Assembly: GCA_963707975.1 (NCBI GenBank)
Contig: OY970177.1
Coordinates: 868,001-932,000 of the forward strand
DNA length: 64,000 nt
From: CAVVXX01 sp963707975
GTDB taxonomy: Bacteria; Pseudomonadota; Alphaproteobacteria; Micropepsales; Micropepsaceae
Reading direction: 5' to 3'
Part shown: positions 35,711 to 44,490 of the stretch, one piece after another
Position numbering within the stretch: the stretch's first letter is position 1
Layout of the letters: each line of letters starts with the position of its first letter
Position numbers and translations under genes: made by a program
Notes under the pieces: model-generated
What the model saw: only the letters and a program-made list of their open reading frames with translations
Told to the model about the DNA's origin: nothing
Databases searched by the model: none

Positions 35711-35952
35711 TGCCGATCGTCGTCAATCTTGATGTCATGCTGGCCAGGCGCAAGATGCGCTCCAAGGAGCTGGCCGAAACGATCGGCATCACCGAGGCCA
35801 ATTTGTCGCTGCTGAAATCCGGCAAGGTAAAGGGCGTGCGCTTCGACACGCTGGCCAGGATCTGCGAGGCGCTTGGCTGCCAGCCGGGCGATCTGCTGGA
35901 ATATCGCGCGGATTCCGCTGCCCGTTCGCGCGAGCCGCGCACGGCTGCGTAA
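35710..35952 (+). CDS. Small XRE/Cro-family HTH regulator (YozG-like)
   Basis: An 80-residue DNA-binding protein: VVNLDVMLARRKMRSKELAE, then the helix-turn-helix around ETIGITEANLSLLKSGKVKG and RFDTLARICEALGCQPGDLLEY, the classic ending of YozG-type regulators. It starts inside the DUF2975 stop, so expression is coupled. The likely targets are its own operon. A palindrome at 35993 lies downstream and is a possible site for it or another regulator, which is inference. Confidence 0.88.
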   Translation: MPIVVNLDVMLARRKMRSKELAETIGITEANLSLLKSGKVKGVRFDTLARICEALGCQPGDLLEYRADSAARSREPRTAA

Positions 35953-35963
35953 GCGCGCCCTCC

Positions 35964-35981
35964 CTGTCATTTAGCGGTCAC
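35964..35981 (+). promoter_or_regulatory. Good PhoB-box match upstream of the HNH gene
   Basis: CTGTCAT, 4 nt, CGGTCAC: a full first half-site and six of seven bases of the second, at 11-bp spacing. About 10 bp further is TCTAAAT, a possible -10, and the palindrome AAATGGC-G-GCCATTT (35993-36007) overlaps it. The nearest gene downstream is the HNH protein at 36111. This arrangement resembles the confirmed-looking array before the porin gene but is a single box. Confidence 0.5.
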
Positions 35982-36110
35982 GCGACTCATCTAAATGGCG
36001 GCCATTTGGGCCCGGTACTTGGCGATTGCGCGCCGTCCCGCTAAAGTCTGCGCGCCATTGGGAATGGCCTTTGTTGAAGGAGGTTTGGTCTTCAGTACTG
36101 GGGTGTCGTC

Positions 36111-36671
36111 ATGCTAGCCGCCGAGCGCTCTCCCGAAAGCTGCCCGGCCTTGGTCCTCAACGCGGATTACCGCCCGTTGAGCTATTTTCCTTTGTCGCTG
36201 TGGAGCTGGCAGGACGCCATCAAGGCGGTCTTCCTCGAACGCGTGAACATCGTAGCCGAGTACGAGCGCACGGTGCACTCGGTCAGTCTCGAAATGAAAA
36301 TCCCCTCCGTCGTCTCGCTGAAGACCTATGTGAAGCCCTCGCGCAATCCTGCGTTCACGCGGTTTAATGTGTTCCTGCGCGATCGCTTCGAGTGCCAGTA
36401 TTGCGGCTCATCCGAAGACCTCACCTTCGATCACGTGGTGCCGCGCTCCAAGGGAGGCCACACCACCTGGGACAATGTGGTCACGGCGTGCGCGCCCTGC
36501 AATCTGCTCAAGGGCGGGCATTATACGCACCGTTCCGGCATGCATCCGATGACGCCGCCGCACAAGCCGACAGTCACCGAGCTTCGCAACAACGGCCGCC
36601 TGTTCCCGCCCAATTACCTGCACGAATCCTGGGCGGACTATCTTTATTGGGACAGCGTGCTGGAAGCGTAG
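36111..36671 (+). CDS. HNH endonuclease family protein
   Basis: A 186-residue protein with a conserved alphaproteobacterial N-terminal part (PALVLNADYRPLSYFPLSLW and DAIKAVFLERVNIVAEYE) and a C-terminal HNH module: CQYCG, DHVVPRSKGGHTTWDNVV, CAPCN. The paired CXXC motifs bind a structural zinc, and His/Asn residues make the catalytic metal site. These proteins are very common in alphaproteobacteria with no assigned role. AAGGAGG lies 25-30 bp upstream, so the ATG at 36111 has no close ribosome site; a GTG upstream is an alternative. Confidence 0.9.
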   Translation: MLAAERSPESCPALVLNADYRPLSYFPLSLWSWQDAIKAVFLERVNIVAEYERTVHSVSLEMKIPSVVSLKTYVKPSRNPAFTRFNVFLRDRFECQYCGSSEDLTFDHVVPRSKGGHTTWDNVVTACAPCNLLKGGHYTHRSGMHPMTPPHKPTVTELRNNGRLFPPNYLHESWADYLYWDSVLEA

Positions 36672-36692
36672 ATCGCGACGCCACGATCGGCG

Positions 36693-37253
36693 TCAGATTT
36701 TCTCCGACAGCCTGATCGCGATTCTGCAACCGAGCTTGATGGCTCGGCTGAGCAACGGATAGCCGGGCGCGCTCTCAGCGCCGCGCGCCAGCGCCTCGTC
36801 GCGGTGGGCAAGTTCTTCCTCGCGGCATTTCTCGATTGTGCGTTTCAGCGCTGGATCGCGGCTGCCCAGCCGCTCGGCTTGGGCCCCATAATGGGCGTCG
36901 ATGGTTTCCTCAACAGCCGCTGTGCAGGCCATGGCCGCTTTCTCGCCCAGCAATGCTGTAGCTGCACCCAGCGCGAAGCCGCCGACATGCCAAAGGGGCG
37001 CGAGCGCCGTCGGACGCACTTGGCGCTCGTTGATAAGGTCTTCGAACACAGCAAAATGTGCGCGCTCCTGTTCCGCCATGTGCCGAATGGCTTTTACATC
37101 GGCAGCCGCACGCGGGCGGCGCTTCAGCACCGCGAGTTGGCCTTCATAGATGCGCATGGCGCCATATTCGCCCGCGTGATCGACGCGGATCATCTCTTCG
37201 CTTTCGGCGCCGGCGATGATGCCGGGGCTGGCGGGGCGTTTGCGTCTGGTCAT
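36693..37253 (-). CDS. coq7: Demethoxyubiquinone hydroxylase Coq7
   Basis: A di-iron hydroxylase of ubiquinone biosynthesis (demethoxyubiquinone to demethylubiquinone). The ferritin-like four-helix bundle shows the metal-binding Glu/His motifs: RVDHAGEYGA, EQERAHFAVFE, EETIDAHY and EEELAHRDEA. The length of 186 aa is usual. Its start overlaps the dsbB stop (ATGA). Coq7 needs an electron donor, and a ferredoxin and reductase lie 2 kb away, although they are not shown to act with it. Confidence 0.97.
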   Translation of the reverse strand: MTRRKRPASPGIIAGAESEEMIRVDHAGEYGAMRIYEGQLAVLKRRPRAAADVKAIRHMAEQERAHFAVFEDLINERQVRPTALAPLWHVGGFALGAATALLGEKAAMACTAAVEETIDAHYGAQAERLGSRDPALKRTIEKCREEELAHRDEALARGAESAPGYPLLSRAIKLGCRIAIRLSEKI

Positions 37254-37744
37254 GACGTTTTCTTTCGCGAGAGAAGGAACAACGAAATCGCCGCCACGGC
37301 AAACGAGACGATGGCGTTATATCCCGCGAGCGAAATTCCGAAGAGCCGCCACGCCGCCTCGTCGCAGCGCGTCACCGGAACGGGCTCGAAATTGGCGCCG
37401 CTGCTCTGGCCGAAGCTAAAGGTGCAGGCTTGCGGGCCTTCCCACCATTTCCATTCGACGCCCGCGTGATAGACACCAAGCCCGCCCGCAATCGCGATGG
37501 CAAGTATTGCAAGGAGCGCAAGCGCCGTGGCCGCGCGCGCGGGCAACACATTCACTAGCACCAGCAGGCCGCCGCCCAATCCGATGATCGCCGCCGCCAG
37601 ATGCGGCCAGCGCTGCCACATGCACATCTCGCAAGGGGGCAATCCCATTCCGTACTGGAAGGCGAGCGCGCCCAGGAGAAGACCTGCGCTGGTACACCCC
37701 ACGAACAGGGCCGCCGCCAAATCATTCCGCATACGGAGTATCAT
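37250..37744 (-). CDS. dsbB: Disulfide bond formation protein DsbB
   Basis: A quinone-linked inner-membrane protein that reoxidises DsbA. Four helices; the first periplasmic redox pair is CEMC in LPPCEMCMWQRWPH, and the second pair consists of Cys in GPQACTFS and VTRCDEA. The Arg next to the CXXC, important for quinone reaction, is present (QRWPH). ATG 37744 is chosen; ATG 37732 is also possible. It overlaps coq7, linking a quinone-using enzyme with a quinone-making one. Confidence 0.94.
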   Translation of the reverse strand: MILRMRNDLAAALFVGCTSAGLLLGALAFQYGMGLPPCEMCMWQRWPHLAAAIIGLGGGLLVLVNVLPARAATALALLAILAIAIAGGLGVYHAGVEWKWWEGPQACTFSFGQSSGANFEPVPVTRCDEAAWRLFGISLAGYNAIVSFAVAAISLFLLSRKKTS

Positions 37745-37784
37745 GAACCGTCCACATAGCCCCTCTTGGCCGGGGCCGTAGCCT

Positions 37785-37814
37785 GCCGGGCGGGTTCGTT
37801 CACGCCCGCCCGGC
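37785..37814. repeat. GC-rich 10-bp hairpin between dsbB and the YgjP gene
   Basis: GCCGGGCGGG and its complement enclose TTCGTTCACG. It lies in the 290-bp gap before the divergent dsbB and YgjP genes, where the promoters must lie. No U tract on either side, so it is not a clear terminator. The remaining bases of 37745-38033 show nothing else I can name. Confidence 0.45.
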
Positions 37815-38033
37815 AAGTTCGAGAATGGCGCTTTTCCGCGGGCGGGCAAGAGCGTCCAAAATGCCGCACCGCCTTCGGGAGAGGGGGCAAAAATACCCTC
37901 TTTATGGCCGGCCGTGCCCGCGCTTATATCTCGCCCGAGGCATGCCGCTTTTGGGCGGCACGCCTCACCTCAGGCATGGAAAAATTGCTATGCGGCGCGC
38001 AGCGGTCGCGCGGGCCGCAATCAGGGGAGTCTG

Positions 38034-38786
38034 GTGAAATTCCGCTGGCGTAAGAAAAGGCAACGCGTGAAACGGGCGCTCCTCAGTATTGATGGGCGCG
38101 CAGTCACCATCACGCTCAAGGCCAACCCGCGCGCGCGACGTTACATCGTCAAGGTGCATCCGTCCACCGGCGAGGTGTCGGTGGTGGCCCCCGATTCGCG
38201 CTCGCTTGAGCGCGCGCTCGATTTCGCCCGCGAAGAGCGCGACTGGATTGCGCAGAGGCTCGCCCATGTGCCGAAGCCGGTGCCGCTAGCGCGCGGCAAG
38301 CCCATTATGTTCCGCGGGCAGGAGCATCTGATCCGTCTCGGCGCGCGCGGGCGCAAGCCCGTGTGGATCGATTATCAGGCGCACCGCCCAACCATCCGTG
38401 TTTCCGGCACGCCGGAAGAAGCGGCGCGCGCGCTGCGCGACTGGCTGAAGCAAGAGGCCAGGCGGCGCATTGAGGAACGGGTAGCGGAATATGCGCGTAT
38501 TCTTGGTGTTAAGCCCAAACGCATTATCCTGCGCGACACATCGAGCCGCTGGGGCGCCTGCACGTCGGCGCGCAATCTTTCCTTTTCGTGGCGGCTGGTG
38601 CTGGCGCCGGCCTTCGTACTCGATTACGTGGTGGCACATGAAGTGGCCCATTTGCGCGAGATGAATCATGCGCCGCGCTTTTGGCGCCTGATCGAATATC
38701 TGGTGAACGACATCGAACGCCCGCAGCGCTGGCTCGGCAAAAACGGCGCATTGCTGCACCGTTATGCGTCCAGGCGCCTCGCTTAG
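38034..38786 (+). CDS. YgjP-like zinc metallopeptidase (DUF45)
   Basis: GTG at 38034 after GGGGAG starts the basic VKFRWRKKRQRVKR. The C-terminal DUF45 domain has the gluzincin motif HEVAHLREMNHAPRFW (HEXXH plus a third His), preceded by the SSRWGACTSARNLSFSWRLVLAP stretch. Length 250 aa. YgjP-type proteins resemble minimal metalloproteases such as SprT; the biological substrate is unknown. The 3' end overlaps the PBP1A stop by 4 bp. Confidence 0.92.
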   Translation: MKFRWRKKRQRVKRALLSIDGRAVTITLKANPRARRYIVKVHPSTGEVSVVAPDSRSLERALDFAREERDWIAQRLAHVPKPVPLARGKPIMFRGQEHLIRLGARGRKPVWIDYQAHRPTIRVSGTPEEAARALRDWLKQEARRRIEERVAEYARILGVKPKRIILRDTSSRWGACTSARNLSFSWRLVLAPAFVLDYVVAHEVAHLREMNHAPRFWRLIEYLVNDIERPQRWLGKNGALLHRYASRRLA

Positions 38787-40744
38787 TGGAACAGATTGTC
38801 CAGCAGCTTGCCGAACTGATCGAGCAGGTCTTTCTTCTTCTCGGCCGATTGCGGGTCGTCGCTGTCGGGCAGGCCGGCCGCGTCAGCCGAGGCGAGCAAC
38901 GTGCCTTCGCCCGGCAGCGGGCGTGCCGGCAATCCCGCCTCAGCCTCAGTCATGAAGGCCTTGAAGATGCGCGCAGGCAAGCCCCCGCCGGTTGCTTTGT
39001 GCATCGGGCGGTCGTCGTCATTGCCAATCCACACCCCGCAGATAAGATCGGCAGTGAAGCCCACGAACCAGGCGTCACGATAATCCTGCGAGGTGCCGGT
39101 CTTGCCGGCCACCGGGCGGTCGCTTAACGCGGCCCCGCGGCCCGTGCCGCTCACCACCGTTTCGCGCAGCATGCCGGTCATCTCGTTTTCTTGGTCCGCG
39201 CCCACTACGCGCCCGATGCCGGAGCCTTTACGGTTGTAAACGATTTTACCCGACGCCGTCTTTATACGGATGATCGCATAGGGAAGGACGCCATTGCCGT
39301 CATCGGCGAAGGCCGCATAGGCCGAGGTGAGATCAATGGGCGTCACTTCCGAGGTGCCGAGCGCCAGCGCCGGCACGGCGTGAAGCTCCGAGGTAATGCC
39401 AAGCCGCTCGGCTACGCGCGCGACCGTGGCCGCGCCCACTTCGTTGGTCAGCTGCACGGCGACCGAATTGGACGACCGCGCCAGCGCGCGGGAAATGGTG
39501 ATATCGCCCTCGTATTCATCCTCATAATCCTTGGGCGCCCATTTGCCGATCGAGACAGGGCCATCATGCATGATGTCGTCCGGCGTGTGACCGTGCTCCA
39601 GCGCCGCCAAATAAACGAACGCCTTGAAGGCGGAGCCCGGCTGGCGCAGCGCCTCGGTGGCGCGGTTAAACGGGCTTGCCGCATAGGAGCGCCCGCCTAC
39701 AAGGGCGCGCACCGCGCCGTCTGGCGCCATGGCGACGAGGGCTCCTTCGCTTGCGGAAAGTGCCGCGCCGTCTTTCGCCAGGCCGTTGACTAGCGCACGT
39801 TCGGCCGCCTGCTGCGCGTCGAGGTCGAGCGTGGTTTCGACGATCAGCGGTTCGGAATAACTACCGGCAAAGCCCGGCACCTGGCTCAGCGCGAAATCAA
39901 CGAAATAGCCCGACCCCGGCGTTGCCAGATCGTGTTCGATCTTGGGCCTTGTGGCTTCCGCTATGCGCTCGGTTTTCTCATCGATGAAGCCGGCCTCCTG
40001 CATGGCTGCCAGCACGAGTGACGCCCGCGCCATGGCGCCGTCGGCGTCGTTGGCCGGGTTATAGCGCGCGGGCGCCTTCACGCTGCCGGCAAGGATCGCG
40101 GCTTCTGTCAGCGTCAGCTGCTCCGCGCGCTTGCCGAAGAAACGCTGGGCCGCGGCTTCGATGCCATAGACGCCCGCGCCGAAATAAACCCGGTTGAGAT
40201 AAAGCGTGAGAATCTCATCCTTGGTGTAGCGGCTCTCCAGATAGAGCGCGAGCACAGCTTCCTGTATCTTGCGCTTGAAGGTGCGCTCGGGCTCAAGAAA
40301 GAGATTTTTCGCCAATTGCTGCGTGATAGTGGAGCCGCCTTGCACCACGCTCATGGCCAGAAGATCGGTCCATGCCGCGCGCGCAAGGCCGATGAAATCG
40401 AGCCCGAAATGCGAGCGGAATCTGCGGTCCTCGATGGCGATGAAGGCGTTGCCGACATAAGCGGGAAGCTCGCCCACATGCACAAAATCGCCCTGGGTGA
40501 AGCCGCGCCTTGTGATGGTGCGGCCCTTGTCGTCCAACAGCGTCACATCATGCGTAGGCGCATAGGCGAGAAGGCCAGCCGTTTCGGGCAGTTCCGACAG
40601 CCAGTGCGACAATACGAGGCCGCCCGCCAGCACCGTCCACACTGCTGCGATCACCAGCGTATAACGCAGCAAGCTTTGACGCCTGGGCTTGGCGCGCTTG
40701 GTGCGCATCTTGAGGCGTGAATGGCGGCGGCCAGTTTTAGGCAT
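38783..40744 (-). CDS. Class A penicillin-binding protein (PBP1A-type)
   Basis: A bifunctional glycosyltransferase/transpeptidase anchored by one N-terminal helix (LLRYTLVIAAVWTVLAGG). The GT51 domain has EDRRFRSHFGLD (Glu105) and GGSTITQQLAKNLFL. The transpeptidase serine is in PGSAFK, with SSN (ARSSNSVAV) and GKTGTS. Length 653 aa, with an acidic tail (PDSDDPQSAEKKKDLL). An LpoA-like activator gene lies at 5515, although the partner is not proven. An internal basic N-terminus (KMRTKRAKPRRQS) is typical. Confidence 0.93.
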   Translation of the reverse strand: MPKTGRRHSRLKMRTKRAKPRRQSLLRYTLVIAAVWTVLAGGLVLSHWLSELPETAGLLAYAPTHDVTLLDDKGRTITRRGFTQGDFVHVGELPAYVGNAFIAIEDRRFRSHFGLDFIGLARAAWTDLLAMSVVQGGSTITQQLAKNLFLEPERTFKRKIQEAVLALYLESRYTKDEILTLYLNRVYFGAGVYGIEAAAQRFFGKRAEQLTLTEAAILAGSVKAPARYNPANDADGAMARASLVLAAMQEAGFIDEKTERIAEATRPKIEHDLATPGSGYFVDFALSQVPGFAGSYSEPLIVETTLDLDAQQAAERALVNGLAKDGAALSASEGALVAMAPDGAVRALVGGRSYAASPFNRATEALRQPGSAFKAFVYLAALEHGHTPDDIMHDGPVSIGKWAPKDYEDEYEGDITISRALARSSNSVAVQLTNEVGAATVARVAERLGITSELHAVPALALGTSEVTPIDLTSAYAAFADDGNGVLPYAIIRIKTASGKIVYNRKGSGIGRVVGADQENEMTGMLRETVVSGTGRGAALSDRPVAGKTGTSQDYRDAWFVGFTADLICGVWIGNDDDRPMHKATGGGLPARIFKAFMTEAEAGLPARPLPGEGTLLASADAAGLPDSDDPQSAEKKKDLLDQFGKLLDNLFH

Positions 40745-40829
40745 GAACCCTCGCTTCCGAGGGTCTTAGCGGTCAAGAGTTAACGCGCGTTAAACAGTGA
40801 AAGCACGGTGCTTGGCGGCAGAAACATCA

Positions 40830-40853
40830 GCGGCCGTCTTTTCAGGCGGCCGC
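40830..40853 (-). terminator. Weak hairpin after the GIN-domain gene
   Basis: GCGGCCG and CGGCCGC around a 10-nt loop, some 20 bp after the stop codon of the leftward GIN gene. The following strand (CTGATGTTTCTGCC) lacks a U run, so the terminator call is weak. The PBP1A promoter must lie in the same 130-bp gap. Confidence 0.3.
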
Positions 40854-40874
40854 CGCGCGCTCGAGGTGGCGGAC

Positions 40875-41849
40875 TTAATTACTGCTGCCGATTTTGACGT
40901 GGCTCATGCCTTCGGTGTTGAGCTTGCCGCGATAAGATTTGAGCGTGACATCGCCCGAACCCATGGTCGTGATTGAGGGATCGACCGCTTCGCCGCCGAA
41001 AATGAAGTCGCCGGCACCGACGATCTCGACTTTCAGCGGATTAGCCTCGCCAGTGTCGATCTTGACATTGCCGGAACCCGCGGTCTCGACGCTGGTTGGG
41101 CCGTTGACGCTGGCCACCGTGACATCGCCCGCGCCCGCGATCTCGACTCTGAGCCCGCCAAGCACGGGGCCGAGATGCGCATCGCCCGAGCCGCCGATTT
41201 CGACCGAGGCCTTGGCCGAGGCGCCCGCAGTGACATCGCCCGAACCCGCGATCTCGATTTTGAGATCCTGCTGCACAGTGCCGATATTGATCTTGCCTTC
41301 GCCGGCAAGCTCGATTTCGGCGCGTGTGACATTGCCGACAGTGCCCTGGGCATTTGCCACGTCGAGCTTCACCGGGCCATCAAGATCGCCTACCGTGAAG
41401 TCTCCCACGAAGTCATCCATTGTCAGGCTGGTGCCCTTGGGCGCAGTGATTTGCAGCTTGATCTTGTCGTGATGCTCGTTGGTTTTGAAATCGAACCAGT
41501 CGTGCCAGTTCCAAACATGATGCCCCAAGTGTTCTTCGCTAATGCGCAATAAGCCGCTGTCGGACGTGGTGCGCACAGTATCCAGAACCTGTTTGGGCCC
41601 GGACATGGCGAGAATTACCGGCCCGTGATCGCTCACGGTCACGGTGACAGAGCCATATACGTCGCTGATCTCGACCGCCTTGACGTTGAAAATGGGAGAG
41701 GGAGGCGTGGGCAGGGCGGGCTGGTTTGCAACCTTGGAGGGCGCAGGAGGCGCAGGCGGCGTATTTTTTGCCGCTGTCGAGGCCAGCGAATTGCCTATCG
41801 CGGCCAGGGCCAGAAACGAGACGCAGCCCAGAAGCAATGTGCGGGACAT
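40875..41849 (-). CDS. Secreted GIN-domain (DUF2807-like) beta-helix protein
   Basis: A 324-residue exported protein. AAGGAG 7 bp before ATG 41849 gives MSRTLLLGCVSFLALAAIGN as the signal. A proline-rich linker (PPAPPAPSK ... PTPPSP) precedes a body of repeated short beta motifs (EIAGSGDVTAG, EIGGSGDAHLG, EIAGAGDVTVA, ETAGSGNVKI, EIVGAGDFIFGG), a right-handed beta-helix with G-[SA]-G-[DN] every 20 or so residues, typical of head-GIN proteins. The role is unknown. An OmpR-type regulator gene lies upstream on the same strand. Confidence 0.8.
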   Translation of the reverse strand: MSRTLLLGCVSFLALAAIGNSLASTAAKNTPPAPPAPSKVANQPALPTPPSPIFNVKAVEISDVYGSVTVTVSDHGPVILAMSGPKQVLDTVRTTSDSGLLRISEEHLGHHVWNWHDWFDFKTNEHHDKIKLQITAPKGTSLTMDDFVGDFTVGDLDGPVKLDVANAQGTVGNVTRAEIELAGEGKINIGTVQQDLKIEIAGSGDVTAGASAKASVEIGGSGDAHLGPVLGGLRVEIAGAGDVTVASVNGPTSVETAGSGNVKIDTGEANPLKVEIVGAGDFIFGGEAVDPSITTMGSGDVTLKSYRGKLNTEGMSHVKIGSSN

Positions 41850-41968
41850 GGTTATCTCCTTATTCATTCTTGGCCGTAGGCGCCTTCAGGCGTTTCGGGC
41901 ATGGCTCACGCCTGTTTAATCCTGCCTGGTTACCAAGCAAGCCAGCACGGTTTCACTTTCCCGTCATG

Positions 41969-42649
41969 TCAGGTCAAAAGGCGGTAGCCCTTGGCCTCGG
42001 TCACCAAGATTTGAGCGGCGCCCGGCTCCTGCTCGATTTTCTGGCGCAACCGGTAGATGTGGGTTTCCAGCGTATGGGTGGTGACGGCGGGGTTATAGCC
42101 CCATACCTCGTGCAGCAACACTTCGCGGCTCACCACATCGCCCGCGCGATGGAGAAATTTCAGGATGTTGGTTTCCTTCTCGGTCAAGCGAATCTTTTTG
42201 CCTGAGCCATCCACCAGCATCTTGGCGCTGGGGCGAAAGGTGTACGGCCCAAGCGTATAAACCGCTTCCTCGCTCAATTCGTGGCTGCGCAAATGCGCGT
42301 GCACACGCGCGATCAGCACGCCATAGCGGAACGGCTTGGTGATGTAGTCGTTGGCGCCCGATTCCAGGCCCTCGATGGTGTCTTCGTCGGTATCGGACGC
42401 GGTCAGCATCAGAATGGGGCAGGTGGTGCCCGCGTCGCGCAGCTCGCGGCAAAGCTTGCGCCCGTCGCCGTCGGGCAGCGACACGTCCAGCACCATGAAC
42501 TCGTAGAGGCCCTCGCGCGCTTGCGCGCGGCCATGGGTGACGTTGGCGGCCTCGACGGGTTCGTAACCCTCGGCGCGCAATTGCTCGGCCAGCGAATTGC
42601 GCAGCATCTCGTCGTCGTCCACGAGAAGAACGCGTTTGGCGCTCGGCAT
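41969..42649 (-). CDS. OmpR/PhoB-family response regulator
   Basis: Receiver domain (about 5-120): acidic pocket VDDDE, phosphorylatable Asp55 (FMVLDVSLPDGDG), T in LMLTASDT, and K in ITKPFRYG. The C-terminal winged helix (about 130-226) has LTEKETNILKFLHRAGDVVS, REVLLHEVWGYNPAVTTHTL and ETHIYRLRQKI, the classic PhoB-type recognition helix. No partner kinase adjoins, so its signal is unknown; the hybrid kinase at 18028 is a remote option. The GIN gene lies 120 bp downstream. Confidence 0.95.
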   Translation of the reverse strand: MPSAKRVLLVDDDEMLRNSLAEQLRAEGYEPVEAANVTHGRAQAREGLYEFMVLDVSLPDGDGRKLCRELRDAGTTCPILMLTASDTDEDTIEGLESGANDYITKPFRYGVLIARVHAHLRSHELSEEAVYTLGPYTFRPSAKMLVDGSGKKIRLTEKETNILKFLHRAGDVVSREVLLHEVWGYNPAVTTHTLETHIYRLRQKIEQEPGAAQILVTEAKGYRLLT

Positions 42650-42850
42650 CGGTTCCGTCTCCTTCGCGCGGGGGTTGGGGCTGCGCGATTTGGCAGGCCG
42701 CGCACATTATCCGGTTTTGCGCTTGCCCGGTATGCCGGGAGCCATGACGGCTTGGCCCCTCGCGCGTCAAGAGGGAAGCGCTCACCATTGCGCGAGCGGA
42801 CGCGCGAAGGCGGCGCTGACAGCGCGCCCGGCTTGCTTTAACTTTGTCTT

Positions 42851-43357
42851 ATGGATCTCACCGTCAAACGCGATGGCGCGCGCTATGAGCTCGATTGGGG
42901 AGCGGGGCCTCGCGCTTGCGCAGTGGGTAAGGGCGGTGTCGGCGACAAGCACGCCGAGGGCGACGGCATCACGCCCAAGGGCGCGTGGGCGCTACGCCGA
43001 GTGCTTTACCGCCCGGACCGGCTGGATGCGCCTAAGACCATCCTTCCCGTGGTGCAAATCGAAGAAGAAGACGGCTGGTGCGACGCGCCTTCGGACGTGA
43101 ATTACAACAAACTGGTGCAGCTCCCTTACCCCGCGCATGCGGAAAAAATCTGGCGCGAGGACGGGCTGTACGACGTGGTGGTAGTGATAGGCTACAATGA
43201 TGCGCCCGTGGTGAAAGGCAAGGGCAGCGCGATTTTTCTTCACGTGGCGAAAAAGGATTACGCGCCGACCGAAGGCTGCGTGGCGGTGGCGCGCGACGAT
43301 CTGCTGGCGGCGCTGGCGCAATTGAAACGCGGCGAGCGCATCCGCATCGAGTCCTGA
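42851..43357 (+). CDS. L,D-transpeptidase (YkuD-type) without signal peptide
   Basis: A 168-residue protein with the YkuD core: GKGSAIFLHVAKKDYAPTEGCVAV supplies the active-site His and the nucleophilic Cys, and PKGAWALRRVLYRP is the usual N-terminal half. L,D-transpeptidases cross-link peptidoglycan or attach proteins to it, but here no signal peptide is visible (MDLTVKRDGARYELDWGAG), so it may be exported otherwise or act on a different substrate. It lies next to a dipeptidase gene. Confidence 0.85.
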   Translation: MDLTVKRDGARYELDWGAGPRACAVGKGGVGDKHAEGDGITPKGAWALRRVLYRPDRLDAPKTILPVVQIEEEDGWCDAPSDVNYNKLVQLPYPAHAEKIWREDGLYDVVVVIGYNDAPVVKGKGSAIFLHVAKKDYAPTEGCVAVARDDLLAALAQLKRGERIRIES

Positions 43358-43380
43358 ATGGTTAGCGTGAGGGGGAGACA

Positions 43381-44490
43381 ATGAACCGGAGAGATGTGCT
43401 TGTCGCGGCAGGCGCGGTTGCGCTCGGCGCCGCATCGAAATCCGTGGCCGCCGATGGCGGCGATATTTCGCCCGAGGCGCATGCGCTTTACGAGCGCGTC
43501 CTAGTCTTCGACGCCAATCTCTCGCCTCCCGCGCAGGATACGCTGCCCTTCCCGCAGGAACTGCTAGACATGGCTCGCAATTCCGGCGTCACCGCGATGA
43601 AGACCTCGCTCGGCGGCACCGACAACAATTTCGAGGCAACCATCGCCGAAATCGCTTTTAGCCAACGCGTCATCGAGACCTATCCCGGTGATTACATGCA
43701 GGTGCGCGAGGCCTCCGACTTCGCCAAATGTAAGGCCGAAAAGCGCACCGGCGTGATCTTCTCGTTCGAATCGGTCGAGATGCTGGAAGGCAAGCTCGAA
43801 CGCATCAGTCTGTTCCGCAATCTGGGAGTGCGCGTGATGCAGCTCTCCTACAACAAGGCCTCGCCCTTCGGCGCGGGCGTGCTGGCCGATCCGCCCACCG
43901 GGCTGACCGAGCTCGGCCACAAGGCCGTCGATTTGATGAACAAGGAAGGCGTCGCCATCGACATCAGCCACGCCAACCTGGCCACCTCGTTCGACGTGAT
44001 GAAAGCATCGGCAAGGCCCTCGCTCATCACCCATGCCGGGTGCGCCGCCATTTACAATCATCCCCGCAACAAAAGCGACCGGCTCCTGCGCGCGGTGGCG
44101 CAGCAGGGCGGCGTGGTCGGCATCTACGATCTTCCATATCTCACGCCGAGCCCCAAACAGCCCACGCTCGACGATTACATGCGGCATATGATTCATGCGT
44201 TGAAAGTCTGCGGCGAAGATCACGTCGGCATAGGCAGCGACAGCAGCCTTGCCCCTTGGGACACTTCGCTCAAAGGCATGGAGGAATTCAGGAAGGACGT
44301 CGAACACCGCAAAGCCATCGGCGTGTCTGCGCCTGGTGAGGACCGGCCCATATATGTGATCGGGCTGAATACGCCCCGGCGCTCGGAGGTGATCGCGGAT
44401 GCGCTTCTGAAGCGCGGTTACCCGCCTCGCGTCGCCGAAAAAGTTTTGGGCGCCAATTTCATTGACGCGTTGACGCGCATTTGGGCTTAA
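43381..44490 (+). CDS. M19 membrane dipeptidase-family protein with an atypical N-terminal metal site
   Basis: A 369-residue protein with a twin-arginine-like leader (MNRRDVLVAAGAVALGAA). The M19 fold is recognisable from IFSFESVEMLEG, LGVRVMQLSYNKASPFG, VAIDISHAN, LITHAG and CAAIYNHPRNKSD, with the later metal ligands in DISH and THAG. The first motif, normally HxD (DAHND), is instead FDANLSPPAQD, so one of the two usual zinc ligands of the first site is missing. Activity may be altered. The 3' end overlaps the YggS gene by 4 bp. Confidence 0.85.
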   Translation: MNRRDVLVAAGAVALGAASKSVAADGGDISPEAHALYERVLVFDANLSPPAQDTLPFPQELLDMARNSGVTAMKTSLGGTDNNFEATIAEIAFSQRVIETYPGDYMQVREASDFAKCKAEKRTGVIFSFESVEMLEGKLERISLFRNLGVRVMQLSYNKASPFGAGVLADPPTGLTELGHKAVDLMNKEGVAIDISHANLATSFDVMKASARPSLITHAGCAAIYNHPRNKSDRLLRAVAQQGGVVGIYDLPYLTPSPKQPTLDDYMRHMIHALKVCGEDHVGIGSDSSLAPWDTSLKGMEEFRKDVEHRKAIGVSAPGEDRPIYVIGLNTPRRSEVIADALLKRGYPPRVAEKVLGANFIDALTRIWA

